Shown piece by piece: positions 19,145 through 27,791 of a DNA stretch of 64,000 nt. Where the stretch lies: assembly GCF_002261265.1 (NCBI RefSeq), contig NZ_NEVK01000008.1, positions 372,001-436,000 of the forward strand, read 5' to 3'. Origin of the DNA: Bordetella genomosp. 7 (GTDB lineage Bacteria > Pseudomonadota > Gammaproteobacteria > Burkholderiales > Burkholderiaceae_B). The notes under the pieces were generated by a model. It worked only from the letters and a program-made list of their open reading frames with translations, was not told the origin of the DNA and did no database searches. Made by a program: the position numbers and the translations under genes. Position 1 is the stretch's first letter; every line of letters starts with the position of its first letter.

Positions 19145-20122
19145 ATGACCCGCGCCGGCCCTGCCTTGCCAGCCCTGTCGGCGCCGCTGGACGATTGGCT
19201 GCATCACCTGCGTACGCAACGACGTTATTCCGCCCATACGCTGGACGCCTACCGGCGCGACCTGGCTCAGCTCGCGGCGCTGGCCCAGGCGGCTGGGCTG
19301 CCCCTCGAGAGCCTGGGCAACGGCCATATCCGCCAGTTTGTGGCGCGCCTGCATGCGCAAGGCCAGGGGCCGCGCAGCATCGCCCGCACACTGGCTGCGT
19401 GGCGCGGTTTCTATCAATGGTGGGCGCCTGCGGCAGGCCTGGCGGGCAACCCCGTGGCCGGCATACGCGCGCCCAAAGCCGCGCGCGCGCTGCCCAAGGC
19501 GCTGTCGGTCGAACAGGCGCAGGCCCTGCTCGACCATGACGCCGCTCGCCTGACCACCGACCCGGCCGGCCTGCGCGATCACGCCATGTTCGAGCTGCTG
19601 TATTCCAGCGGGTTGCGGTTGTCCGAGCTTGTGGGCCTGGACCTGCGCTACGAACGCACCGCTACATATGAATCGCGCGGCTGGCTGAACCAGGCCGACG
19701 CGGAAGTCGTGGTGCTGGGAAAAGGCAACAAGCGCCGCACCGTGCCGGTGGGGCAGGCCGCCCTGGCCGCCTTGTTGCGCTGGATAGAAGTGCGGCCGCA
19801 GTTGGCGGCGGCCAACGCGGCCGAACCCGACGCGGCGGCCTTGTTCGTGGGCGCGCGTGGGCGCCGCATTTCCCCGCGCGTGGTGCAGTTGCAGCTGGGC
19901 AAGCTGGCGTTGGCCGCCGGCCTGCCCGCGCACGTGCATCCGCACGTACTGCGTCACAGTTTCGCCAGCCACGTGCTGCAATCTGCACAAGACCTGCGGG
20001 CCGTGCAGGAACTGCTCGGCCACGCCAATATCTCGACCACACAGGTCTATACGCGGCTGGATTTCCAGCACCTGGCCAAGGCGTACGACCAGGCCCACCC
20101 CCGCGCCGGCCGGAAGTCGTAA
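19145..20122 (+). CDS. xerC: Site-specific tyrosine recombinase XerC
   Basis: 325 residues from the Met at 19145 (MTRAGPALPALSAPLDDWLHH). With XerD it resolves chromosome dimers at dif. The core-binding domain (RRYSAHTLDAYRRDLAQLAAL) is followed by the catalytic domain: Arg in SSGLRLSEL, Lys in GKGNKRR, H-x-x-R in HVLRHSFASH, His in LLGHANIS, and the Tyr nucleophile in STTQVYTR. An insertion of roughly a dozen residues (YERTATYESRGWLNQADAE) lies between the Arg and Lys blocks, which I believe is common in Burkholderiales XerC. It converges on the repeat array that follows. Confidence 0.95.
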   Translation: MTRAGPALPALSAPLDDWLHHLRTQRRYSAHTLDAYRRDLAQLAALAQAAGLPLESLGNGHIRQFVARLHAQGQGPRSIARTLAAWRGFYQWWAPAAGLAGNPVAGIRAPKAARALPKALSVEQAQALLDHDAARLTTDPAGLRDHAMFELLYSSGLRLSELVGLDLRYERTATYESRGWLNQADAEVVVLGKGNKRRTVPVGQAALAALLRWIEVRPQLAAANAAEPDAAALFVGARGRRISPRVVQLQLGKLALAAGLPAHVHPHVLRHSFASHVLQSAQDLRAVQELLGHANISTTQVYTRLDFQHLAKAYDQAHPRAGRKS

Positions 20123-20163
20123 CCCACACCGCAACGGCACACCGTACGCAAGCGCAATCCGGG

Positions 20164-20553
20164 GGTGTCTGACACCCTACGGGAGTCAGACACCTGGTTA
20201 GTGCGAGACACCTGACGTTAGTGGGCAAGAGGGGCGAACATACGGCTGCCTCGACCGGTGTCAGACTCCCGCAGGGTGTCTGACACCTGACGTCAGTGCG
20301 CAGAGGGGCGGGCATACACGTGCCTCGACCGGTGTCTGACTCCCGCAGGGTGTCTGACACCTGACGTCAGTGCGCAGAGGGGCGAGCGTACACCTGCCTC
20401 GACCGGTGTCTGACTCCCGCAGGGTGTCTGACACCTAACGTTAGTGCGCAGAGGGGCGAACGTACGCCTGCCTGGATCGGTGTCTGACACCCTACGGGAG
20501 TCAGACACCTGACGTTATTGCGCAAGAGGGGCGGGCATCTGACACCGATCCTG
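20164..20553. repeat. Tandem palindrome array 1 (five ~74-bp units with GGTGTC-N-GACACC dyads)
   Basis: Units begin at 20164, 20257, 20331, 20405 and 20479 (spacings 93, 74, 74, 74; the first unit carries 19 extra bases). Each unit has a 31-bp hairpin core made of two GGTGTC-N-GACACC-type dyads separated by a 3-bp loop. A conserved ~43-bp spacer follows (containing TGACGTCA or AACGTT, then GCGCAGAGGGGCG). In units 2-4 the core left half reads GACTCC; in units 1 and 5 the changed base is in the right half (GGAGTC), as if the core were inverted. This array fills the 434-bp gap between convergent xerC and the ZnuD-like gene; no coding sequence is seen in it. Confidence 0.92.
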
Positions 20554-20556
20554 CCG

Positions 20557-22608
20557 TCAGTAAGTCACGCGAAGGCCAAGCAGCACGCTGCGCCCAGGCA
20601 GCGGCGCGGCCTTGGCAATGAATGACGCGTGGTTGTAGGCCAGTTTGTCCAGCAGGTTCGTTCCGCGCAGATACACATCGTACGCGGCGCCGTCTGCCAG
20701 CTTGCCGCCATAGCTGACCACGGCATTGACCATGTCATAGCCTGGCGTGCCGGATTCATACGCCGCCAGGTCGTCCTGGCGGAACACATGAGCGTATTCC
20801 ACCCCGCCCGACCACTGACGCCACGTTGCATCTGCGCGCACTCCCAGCCGGGCCGCCGGAATGCGCGGCAAATTTCCGTGGCCGCCGGTGAGCTTGCCGC
20901 GCACGTAGTCGCCAAACACCGCCGCTGAAAACACCTTGCTGAACTGGTGGCGCACCTCGCCTTCCAGGCCGGTGAATTCCGCGTCGCGCTGCGAATATTC
21001 AATCAACCGGAAATCTTCGTACTGGTCCAGCGTGTTGGCGTAGATGTAGTTCCTGACCCGGTTGTGAAACGCGCTGACGCTGAACGTCGTATCGCCCGCG
21101 TGCTTGCGCAGGGTCAGGTCGATGTTGTGCGAAGTTTCCTTGCCCAGGTCCGGATTGCCGATCTCGTAGGTATTAGTCGCCAGGTGCACCCCGTCGGCGT
21201 ACAGCTCCTGCGCGGTGGGCAGGCGCTGCGAACGCGACAATGACAACGCCACGGCATACTGCGGCGCGAAATCCCAGATGGCGGCGGCCGACACCGATGT
21301 CGCCGACTGGCTGGAGCGCGGCTGCCCGCCTTCCGGAGAAATGCGCTGCCAGTCCTGACGCGCACCGACTTCGAACCGCCAGTCGCCCCAACGGTATTCT
21401 TCCAGCAGGAACACGCCGGTCGATTGCGTGTCGCTGCGCGGCAGGAACGCCTCTTCGCCCTCGGCGCTGAAGTCGCTGTAGGCATTCTGGATACCCAGCA
21501 CCCCGCGCCATCCGTGTACCGGCTTGTGCTCCAGTTCCACGCGGGCGTCGTAGCCACGATTCTTGAACGTGGTGCCCACCACGCCCCCTTCAATTTCTTT
21601 GTGCTGGTAGTCGGTCAGCCCGGCGCGCAGGCGGATCTTCTCGAATCCCGGAAACGGATCGGTGTACTCGGCGCGCAGGTCCAGCCGGTTGCTGCGCAAC
21701 TTGGTGTAGGGCGCGGCTTCGCCTTCTTCGTGGTCATGGTCGTGATCGTGGTCGTCATGGCCATGCCCGCCGCAATGCAGGTGCGTGCCGTGCGGGTGGC
21801 AACCTTCGTATTCATGATTGTGGCCCGGCAAGCCGTACTTGCTCTCCAGGTAGGTGTAGGCCACCCCCACATAGCCGCGCGGGGTTATCCACGACAGGCC
21901 TACCGACCCCTGCGAGGCCCGGCTGTACGAGCCGGCCAGCTCGCCGCCCGGCCAATCGGGCACGTCGTAGTCGCTGGTGCGGCGCTTCAGGCCTTCGATG
22001 CGCACGGCGAACTCGTCTTTGCCGGCGGTAATGCCCACCACACCAGCACGTTCGCCGGTACCCGTGGCGCCCCGGACCTCGGCCTCGGCCTGCACACCGC
22101 GTTCGGGCACTACGGTGGGGATCTTGCGATCCAGCACATTTACCACCCCGCCTATCGCGCCGCCGCCATACAACAGCGTCGCCGGCCCGCGCAGCACCTC
22201 GATGCGGTCGGCCAGCAACGGCTCTACCGTCACCGCATGGTCGGGCGAGATGCCCGAGGCGTCCATGACTTCCGAGCCATCGGACAGCACCTTTACCCGC
22301 GGCGCAGTCTGCCCCCGTATTACCGGCCGGCTCGCGCCCCCGCCGAACGTGTCCGAATGAATGCCCGGCAGGCCGCCTAGCGTGTCGCCCAGGGTGTCCT
22401 GGCGACGCTCGAACAGGGCCTGGCCGTCCAGCACCACGGCCGGCTGCGCCATGCTGAGCGTGTCCAGCCCCAATGCACTGGCCGACACCGTAATCGGCGG
22501 CAGCGTAGCCGCTTCGGGCGGCTCGGCCGGCGCCTGGCGCGCCTGGACTACCGGGTATGCCAGGCCCAGCACCAGCCCCGCGGCCAGCGGCAGGGGTCGT
22601 ATCTGCAT
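20557..22608 (-). CDS. znuD: TonB-dependent receptor, ZnuD-like (zinc uptake)
   Basis: 683 residues. A signal peptide (MQIRPLPLAAGLVLGLAYPVVQA) is followed by a plug (TLGDTLGGLPGIHSDTFGGGASRPVIRGQ; DHAVTVEPLLADRIEVLRGPATLLYGGGAIGGVVNVLD). A His/Asp/Cys-rich loop at about residues 260-296 (GCHPHGTHLHCGGHGHDDH) is typical of zinc-binding ZnuD. The barrel ends in LLGLRVTY. A GGAGAA ribosome site precedes the ATG. It is divergent from zur with Zur-like sites between them, so repression by Zn-Zur is expected. It moves Zn across the outer membrane (family knowledge; substrate inferred from loop and context). Confidence 0.87.
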   Translation of the reverse strand: MQIRPLPLAAGLVLGLAYPVVQARQAPAEPPEAATLPPITVSASALGLDTLSMAQPAVVLDGQALFERRQDTLGDTLGGLPGIHSDTFGGGASRPVIRGQTAPRVKVLSDGSEVMDASGISPDHAVTVEPLLADRIEVLRGPATLLYGGGAIGGVVNVLDRKIPTVVPERGVQAEAEVRGATGTGERAGVVGITAGKDEFAVRIEGLKRRTSDYDVPDWPGGELAGSYSRASQGSVGLSWITPRGYVGVAYTYLESKYGLPGHNHEYEGCHPHGTHLHCGGHGHDDHDHDHDHEEGEAAPYTKLRSNRLDLRAEYTDPFPGFEKIRLRAGLTDYQHKEIEGGVVGTTFKNRGYDARVELEHKPVHGWRGVLGIQNAYSDFSAEGEEAFLPRSDTQSTGVFLLEEYRWGDWRFEVGARQDWQRISPEGGQPRSSQSATSVSAAAIWDFAPQYAVALSLSRSQRLPTAQELYADGVHLATNTYEIGNPDLGKETSHNIDLTLRKHAGDTTFSVSAFHNRVRNYIYANTLDQYEDFRLIEYSQRDAEFTGLEGEVRHQFSKVFSAAVFGDYVRGKLTGGHGNLPRIPAARLGVRADATWRQWSGGVEYAHVFRQDDLAAYESGTPGYDMVNAVVSYGGKLADGAAYDVYLRGTNLLDKLAYNHASFIAKAAPLPGRSVLLGLRVTY

Positions 22609-22620
22609 CGCGTTCTCCTA

Positions 22621-22660
22621 ACGTTATAACATTACATTTACGGAATGATATAACATATCG
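22621..22660 (-). promoter_or_regulatory. Putative tandem Zur boxes in the znuD/zur gap
   Basis: On the minus strand ATGTTATATCAT and, 24 bp further toward znuD, ATGTTATAACGT resemble halves of the Zur palindrome (TGTTATA..TATAACA). They lie 15-50 bp before the znuD ATG in a 134-bp divergent gap shared with zur, so one element could control both genes. Confidence 0.6.
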
Positions 22661-22742
22661 ATTTCGTCGGAAACGCGCCGCCGCCCCCGCCAGGTCAGTT
22701 TTCTGATACCTTCCGGGGATCGCCCGCCTGGCTTGCCGCGTA

Positions 22743-23255
22743 ATGCCCGCTACTTCCCGCCCTTCCCGCGCCGATTCCGTCGACGAGCAGCTTCGCACTG
22801 CGGAATCCCTGTGCGAGCAGCGCGGGCGCCGGCTGACCCCCATACGCCGCAAGGTGCTGGAACTCTTGCTGCGGCACGGCCGCAGCCTGAAAGCCTACGA
22901 ATTGCTCGAGGCGATGCGCGCGGTGCATCCCGGCGCCGCGCCGCCCACCGTGTACCGCGCGCTCGACTTCCTGGTAGAAGAAGGCCTGATCCACCGGCTG
23001 GACGCGGTCAACGCCTGGACAGCCTGCCACGACGCGGCCGGCGCGCCGCATGACCTGCTGGTGGTGTGCACCGGGTGCGGGGCGGTAGCAGAAGTCAGCG
23101 ACCCCGCCATGAGCCGTCAACTGGCCGAACGCGTGGCGCGCACAGGCTTTACGCTGGCCACTCACGAAACCGAAATCCGGGCCCTGTGTCCGCAGTGCCA
23201 GCAAAAATCCCAGGCCGAGCCGCGCGGCGCCCATCATCACGGGCACGCCCACTGA
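22743..23255 (+). CDS. zur: Zinc uptake regulator Zur (Fur family)
   Basis: 170 residues. A winged-helix DNA-binding domain (GRRLTPIRRKVLELLLRHGRSLKAYELLEAM; PPTVYRALDFLVEEGLIHRLD) precedes a dimerisation domain. That domain has the structural-zinc cysteine pairs CTGCG (about residue 104) and CPQC (about residue 150), and a His-rich tail (GAHHHGHAH). The combination of context (ZnuD-like receptor, His-rich GTPase) and YRALDFLVEEGLIHRL identifies Zur rather than Fur. It probably represses znuD, and perhaps the GTPase downstream, when zinc is ample. Confidence 0.9.
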   Translation: MPATSRPSRADSVDEQLRTAESLCEQRGRRLTPIRRKVLELLLRHGRSLKAYELLEAMRAVHPGAAPPTVYRALDFLVEEGLIHRLDAVNAWTACHDAAGAPHDLLVVCTGCGAVAEVSDPAMSRQLAERVARTGFTLATHETEIRALCPQCQQKSQAEPRGAHHHGHAH

Positions 23256-23549
23256 ATCGTGTTGTTTCAAGTGTGACGGCGCAGCGTCGATGCGCGTCGG
23301 TGCAGCCGGCCTTTTGCCCGGCTCGCGCGGGCAGGGCTTGATATCCGGCAATTCATCCCCATATAACGACATCCAGCGGATTACAGCCGCGTTTTTCCGC
23401 GTTCCTGCGCAGGGCGCGGGTGGGGTTGGTCCGGGTTTGCCCCCCTGCCCCGACTGTGCTGTAATCCTGCGTCCAGCCGCAACTGCGGCCCCGTTGTCCC
23501 CGCCAAGTGGCGCCCCATGCGCCCGCAGGCTTTTCGCCGTCGACTTGCC
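23256..23549. other. 294-bp gap between zur and the COG0523 GTPase gene
   Basis: No credible coding sequence or RNA is visible. The stretch includes an AT-richer patch near 23338-23390 (ATATCCGGCAATTCATCC, then CATATAACG) that could hold the promoter of the GTPase gene. I see no clear full Zur palindrome. Confidence 0.4.
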
Positions 23550-24656
23550 ATGAATACGCAGCGCAGTTTGGACAAAATGGTCCCCGTCACGATCCTCACC
23601 GGCTTTCTCGGTGCCGGCAAGACCACCCTGCTCAAACGCATTCTTAGCGAATTCCATGGCCGCCGCGTCGCGGTCATCGAAAACGAGTTCGGGCCCGAAG
23701 GCATCGACAACGACCTGCTGGTGCAAGACACCAGCGAAGAAATCGTCGAACTCAGCAACGGCTGCGTCTGCTGCACGGTGCGGGGCGACCTGATGCGCAC
23801 GCTGGGCGACCTGCGCGCCAAGCGCCAGGCCGGCGAACTGAACTTCGAACGCGTCATCATCGAAACGACCGGCATGGCCAACCCCGGCCCGGTGTGCCAG
23901 ACGTTCTTCATGGACGACGAAATCGCCGAGTACTACCGGCTCGACGCGGTCATCACGGTGGTCGACGCCAAGCACGGCATGGCCACGCTCGATGCGCAGG
24001 AAGAAGCCCAGAAGCAGGTTGGCTTCGCCGACCGCATCCTGGTGTCCAAGAAAGACCTGGTCAACGACGCCGACTACGAAGCGCTGCGCGCCCGCCTGGT
24101 GCGCATGAACCCGCGCGCGCCGATTTCGCCGGTCAACTTCGGCGAAGCCGACCTGAAGTCCATCATCGACATCAGCGGCTTCAACCTGAATTCCATTCTC
24201 GACATCGACCCGGATTTCCTGGCCGACGAACATCCCGACGCGGCGCACAGCCACGCCCATGGCCACGATCACGGCCACGACCACGATCATGACCACGATG
24301 GCGAATGCGGGGATCATTGCCATCACGAACACCACCATCATCATCACCACCACAACGACGAAATCGGCGCGTTCGTGTTCCGCTCGAACAAGCCGTTCGA
24401 CCCGGCCCGCCTGGAAGAATTCCTGGGCGGCGTGGTGCAGGTGTACGGCCCCGACCTGATGCGCTACAAGGGCATCCTGTACATGAAGGGCATCAACCGG
24501 CGCATGCTCTTTCAGGGCGTGCACATGATGATGGGTGCCGAACCCGGCAAGCCGTGGACCGCGGCCGAGAAGCCTTCTACCAAGATGGTCTTCATCGGAC
24601 GCAAGCTTCCCCAGGAAATTTTCACCCGGGGTCTTGAGCAGTGCCTGGCGGGCTAA
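23550..24656 (+). CDS. COG0523 (CobW/ZigA-type) metal-chaperone GTPase
   Basis: 368 residues from the Met at 23550 (MNTQRSLDKMVPVTILTGF). The P-loop GFLGAGKTT is at about residues 18-26, the metal-binding C-x-C-C motif (GCVCCTVR) at about residue 73, and SKKDLV is a NKxD-like guanine motif. A very His-rich linker (HAHGHDHGHDHDHDHD and an 8-His run) spans about residues 230-270, before the C-terminal CobW_C domain (FVFRSNKPFDPARLEEFL). Members next to zur supply zinc to client enzymes during limitation. It may be a Zur target, though no box is certain. Confidence 0.88.
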   Translation: MNTQRSLDKMVPVTILTGFLGAGKTTLLKRILSEFHGRRVAVIENEFGPEGIDNDLLVQDTSEEIVELSNGCVCCTVRGDLMRTLGDLRAKRQAGELNFERVIIETTGMANPGPVCQTFFMDDEIAEYYRLDAVITVVDAKHGMATLDAQEEAQKQVGFADRILVSKKDLVNDADYEALRARLVRMNPRAPISPVNFGEADLKSIIDISGFNLNSILDIDPDFLADEHPDAAHSHAHGHDHGHDHDHDHDGECGDHCHHEHHHHHHHHNDEIGAFVFRSNKPFDPARLEEFLGGVVQVYGPDLMRYKGILYMKGINRRMLFQGVHMMMGAEPGKPWTAAEKPSTKMVFIGRKLPQEIFTRGLEQCLAG

Positions 24657-24712
24657 CGCCGCAATCCAGACGCGCGTCGCGCGCCAGGATCGATTCATAG
24701 TGGAGTGTTTTC

Positions 24713-25177
24713 ATGGCTACCAAGGCAGCAACCAAAAAATCAACCAAGTCGACGAGCGATACGGCGATTGATCTGCCCAGCGAACAAGAATTGCTGGCCA
24801 TGCCCGAATCGGAATACATGAACGAACGCCAGCTGGCGTTCTTCAAGGAACGGCTCAAGCAGCTCGAGCAGGACATCCTGGCCAATGCCGGCGAAACCAC
24901 CGAGCACCTGCGCGAGACGCAATTCGTGCCCGACCCCGCCGATCGCGCCACCATCGAAGAAGAGCACGCGCTGGAACTGCGCACGCGCGACCGCGAGCGC
25001 AAGCTGCTGAAAAAGGTGCAGCAGTCCATCGCCCGCATCGACAGCGGCGAATACGGCTGGTGCGAAGAAACCGGCGAGCCCATCGGCATTCCGCGCCTGC
25101 TGGCGCGCCCCACGGCCACCCTGTCGCTCGAAGCCCAGGAACGCCGCGAAATGCGCCAGAAGCTCTACGGCGACTGA
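24713..25177 (+). CDS. dksA: RNA polymerase-binding transcription factor DksA
   Basis: 154 residues. A Lys/Thr-rich start precedes the coiled-coil (NERQLAFFKERLKQLEQDILANAGETTEHL) that carries the DPADRATIEEE tip region, then the globular domain GEYGWCEETGEPIGIPRLLARPTATLSLEAQE. Of the four zinc-finger cysteines of E. coli DksA only the first remains (the others are Thr, Ser and Ala), so it should fold without zinc. I recall this form as usual in beta- and alpha-proteobacteria. With ppGpp it adjusts rRNA and amino-acid promoters. A clear terminator follows at 25207. Confidence 0.93.
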   Translation: MATKAATKKSTKSTSDTAIDLPSEQELLAMPESEYMNERQLAFFKERLKQLEQDILANAGETTEHLRETQFVPDPADRATIEEEHALELRTRDRERKLLKKVQQSIARIDSGEYGWCEETGEPIGIPRLLARPTATLSLEAQERREMRQKLYGD

Positions 25178-25206
25178 TCGCGTCCCCTATTAATTTTCCG
25201 CTGTTC

Positions 25207-25240
25207 AAGGCCGCGCGGTATTACCGCTGCGGCCTTTTTT
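25207..25240 (+). terminator. Rho-independent terminator of dksA
   Basis: AAGGCCGC...GCGGCCTT forms an 8-bp stem with an inner CGGTA/TACCG stem, followed by TTTTTT. It separates dksA from hslVU. Confidence 0.85.
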
Positions 25241-25285
25241 ACGTCCGCGGGGCGATAATCGTACAAGGCCAACCCGCGCTGCACG

Positions 25286-25312
25286 CTTGAAATCCGCGAT
25301 TTCGCCCTTAGT
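25286..25312 (+). promoter_or_regulatory. Candidate sigma32 (heat-shock) promoter of hslVU
   Basis: CTTGAA (25286-25291) is followed after 13 nt by CCCTTA (25305-25310), resembling the CTTGAA-N13-CCCCAT pattern of RpoH promoters. It lies ~25 bp before the hslV start region. HslVU is a heat-shock operon in many proteobacteria. Confidence 0.45.
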
Positions 25313-25336
25313 TAAGCCCTTCAACGGAAGGAACGC

Positions 25337-25876
25337 ATGGAACAATTTCACGCCACCACCATCGTCTGCGTGCGCCGCGGCAACCGCGTTGCGCTGGGCG
25401 GCGACGGCCAGGTCACCCTGGGCAACATCGTCATCAAGGGTACCGCCCGGAAAATCCGCCGCCTGTATCACGACAAGGTACTGGCCGGCTTCGCCGGCGC
25501 CACGGCCGACGCCTTCACGCTGCAAGAGCGCTTCGAAGCCAAGCTCGAAAAACACCAGGGCCACCTGATGCGCGCCGCCGTCGAACTGACGCGCGACTGG
25601 CGCACCGACCGCGTGCTGCGCCGCCTGGAAGCCATGCTGATCGTGGCCGATGCCGAACACACGCTCGTGCTCACCGGCAACGGCGATGTGCTCGAGCCCG
25701 AACATGGCCTGGCCGCCATCGGGTCGGGCGGCGCCTATGCCCAGTCGGCCGCCCTGGCGCTGCTGCGCAATACCGAATTGCCGCCGCAAGACATCGTCAA
25801 GCAGGCGCTCGAAATAGCGGGCGACATCTGCATTTACACCAACCAGAACCACGTCATCGAAACACTGGGCGAATAA
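25337..25876 (+). CDS. hslV: ATP-dependent protease subunit HslV (ClpQ)
   Basis: 179 residues. Removal of MEQFHA exposes the catalytic Thr at position 7 ([23 protein letters not shown]). The family blocks [13 protein letters not shown] and [17 protein letters not shown] are present, and the end ETLGE is the tail recognised by HslU. It forms the dodecameric peptidase core in the cytoplasm. It precedes hslU by 33 bp. The same window also holds the related Anbu peptidase at its left end. Confidence 0.97.
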   Translation: MEQFHATTIVCVRRGNRVALGGDGQVTLGNIVIKGTARKIRRLYHDKVLAGFAGATADAFTLQERFEAKLEKHQGHLMRAAVELTRDWRTDRVLRRLEAMLIVADAEHTLVLTGNGDVLEPEHGLAAIGSGGAYAQSAALALLRNTELPPQDIVKQALEIAGDICIYTNQNHVIETLGE

Positions 25877-25909
25877 GCCCGCCGCCTGGCCTGGCGCAAG
25901 GATTCCTCA

Positions 25910-27244
25910 ATGTCCGCATCCACCATGACCCCCGGGGAAATCGTCTCCGAACTCGACAAATACATCATCGGCCAGAACCGCGCCAAGCGCGCCGTGGCGG
26001 TGGCGCTGCGCAACCGCTGGCGCCGCCAGCAGGTTCCCGAACCGCTGCGCCATGAGATCCATCCCAAGAACATCCTGATGATCGGCCCCACCGGCGTGGG
26101 CAAGACCGAAATCGCGCGCCGCCTGGCCAAGCTGGCCAATGCGCCCTTCATCAAGATCGAAGCCACCAAGTTCACCGAAGTCGGCTATGTGGGGCGCGAT
26201 GTCGACACCATCATCCGCGACCTGACCGAATATTCCATCAAGCAGACGCGCGAGCTCGAAATGCGCCGCGTGCGCACGCAGGCCGAAGACGCAGCCGAAG
26301 ATCGCATCCTGGACGCACTGGTGCCGCCGGCCCGGGGCGCGTCGGGCGAACCGGTGCGCGGCGAAGAAAGCAATGCGCGGCAAACCTTTCGCAAGCGGCT
26401 GCGCGAAGGCAAGTGCGACGACCTGGAAATCGAAATCGAGATCGCCCAGCCCATGCCGCAAATGGACGTCATGACGCCGCCGGGCATGGAAGAAATGGCC
26501 GAACAGCTGCGCGGCATGTTCGCCGGGCTTGCGCGCGACAAGAAAAAGTCCAAGAAAATGAAGGTCAAAGAGGCCTTCAAGCTTATCGTCGAAGAAGAGG
26601 CGTCCAAGCGCGTCAACGAAGACGACCTGCGCGCCGCGGCCATCGCCAATGTCGAGCAGAACGGCATCGTCTTCCTGGACGAGATCGACAAGATCGCGGC
26701 GCGCCAGGAAACCGGCGGGGCCGATGTCTCGCGCCAGGGCGTGCAGCGCGACCTGTTGCCGCTGGTCGAAGGCACCACCGTCAACACCCGCTACGGCATG
26801 GTGCGCACCGACCATATCCTGTTCATCGCGTCGGGCGCGTTCCACCTGTCGCGTCCGTCCGATCTCATTCCCGAACTGCAGGGCCGCTTTCCCATCCGGG
26901 TCGAACTGGATTCGCTCACCACGCAAGATTTCGTGCGCATCCTGTCGGATACCGACGCCTCGCTGATCAAACAGTATTCGGCGCTGCTGGCCACCGAAGA
27001 CGTTCAACTCGACTTCACCGCCGATGGCATCGAGCGGCTGGCCGAACTGGCGTTCTCGGTTAACGAACGCACCGAGAATATCGGCGCGCGGCGCCTGTAC
27101 ACGGTAATGGAAAAGCTGCTTGAAGAACTGTCGTTCGATGCCACATCCAGCAGCGGCGGCGTGGTGAAGGTCGACGCCGCCTACGTTGACGCGCAGTTGT
27201 CGGAAGCCGCCGCCAGCCAGGACCTGGCGCGCTACGTGCTATAG
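25910..27244 (+). CDS. hslU: ATP-dependent protease ATPase subunit HslU (ClpY)
   Basis: 444 residues. An AAA+ unfoldase that feeds substrates to HslV. Seen: [34 protein letters not shown], Walker [10 protein letters not shown] (about residues 61-69), the I-domain insert (roughly residues 110-240, including [15 protein letters not shown]), Walker [11 protein letters not shown] (about residue 255), [25 protein letters not shown] (arginine finger and pore region), and the end SQDLARYVL, which inserts into HslV. Full length and intact. Confidence 0.97.
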   Translation: MSASTMTPGEIVSELDKYIIGQNRAKRAVAVALRNRWRRQQVPEPLRHEIHPKNILMIGPTGVGKTEIARRLAKLANAPFIKIEATKFTEVGYVGRDVDTIIRDLTEYSIKQTRELEMRRVRTQAEDAAEDRILDALVPPARGASGEPVRGEESNARQTFRKRLREGKCDDLEIEIEIAQPMPQMDVMTPPGMEEMAEQLRGMFAGLARDKKKSKKMKVKEAFKLIVEEEASKRVNEDDLRAAAIANVEQNGIVFLDEIDKIAARQETGGADVSRQGVQRDLLPLVEGTTVNTRYGMVRTDHILFIASGAFHLSRPSDLIPELQGRFPIRVELDSLTTQDFVRILSDTDASLIKQYSALLATEDVQLDFTADGIERLAELAFSVNERTENIGARRLYTVMEKLLEELSFDATSSSGGVVKVDAAYVDAQLSEAAASQDLARYVL

Positions 27245-27321
27245 CGTCGCGCGTGTCGCCGGACCTGCTGCACGGCGGCCCGGCGGCACGGCGGCACGGC
27301 GGCCCGGCGGCGCGCCGTTTC

Positions 27322-27645
27322 TTATTTGCCGATCTGCGTGATGACGTAGTTGCCGCCCTGGCGGGTAGCGGTAAAGCGCACGCTGTCGCCAGGCCGGATG
27401 TTGGCCAGCAGGGCCGGGTCGGCCCGATACACGAGTGTCATGGCGGGCAGATCCAGCGCCTTGATCTCGCCATGCTTGATCGTGACCTTGCCTTCGCCGG
27501 GATTCACCCGACGCACCTCGCCGCTGGCGGTGGCGCTGGCCTGCGCGGCCGCCTGCGCCGGCTGCGCGCGCGCGGGCGCCGTCGCCCACCCGGCCAGAAT
27601 GGCAACCGCCAGCACGCCGGCTGCCGCTTTGTACAACTGATGCAT
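27322..27645 (-). CDS. Periplasmic copper-binding protein, CusF-like
   Basis: 107 residues from the Met at 27645 (MHQLYKAAAGVLAVAILAGW), with a signal peptide ending near PARA-QPAQ. The mature OB-fold domain VRRVNPGEGKVTIKHGEIKALDLPAMTLVYRAD matches CusF, with the His and the first Met kept (KHGEI; PAMT). The Trp that caps Cu(I) in E. coli CusF is Leu here, and the second Met is Leu (PAMTL), so metal affinity may differ. No CusA/B/C genes are nearby. It is divergent from the adenosyltransferase gene. Confidence 0.8.
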   Translation of the reverse strand: MHQLYKAAAGVLAVAILAGWATAPARAQPAQAAAQASATASGEVRRVNPGEGKVTIKHGEIKALDLPAMTLVYRADPALLANIRPGDSVRFTATRQGGNYVITQIGK

Positions 27646-27791
27646 GGCATGGCTCCTTGTGAACGCAGGGCAGGCCGCGCCGGCCCCGCACCCAGACATA
27701 CCGGTACAGGATAACGCGTTCGCGCCGCGCCGCGCTGGCACTACACTAAGGTATTGTTTCATCACGCAACCATCAAGACAGGGCATATCCA

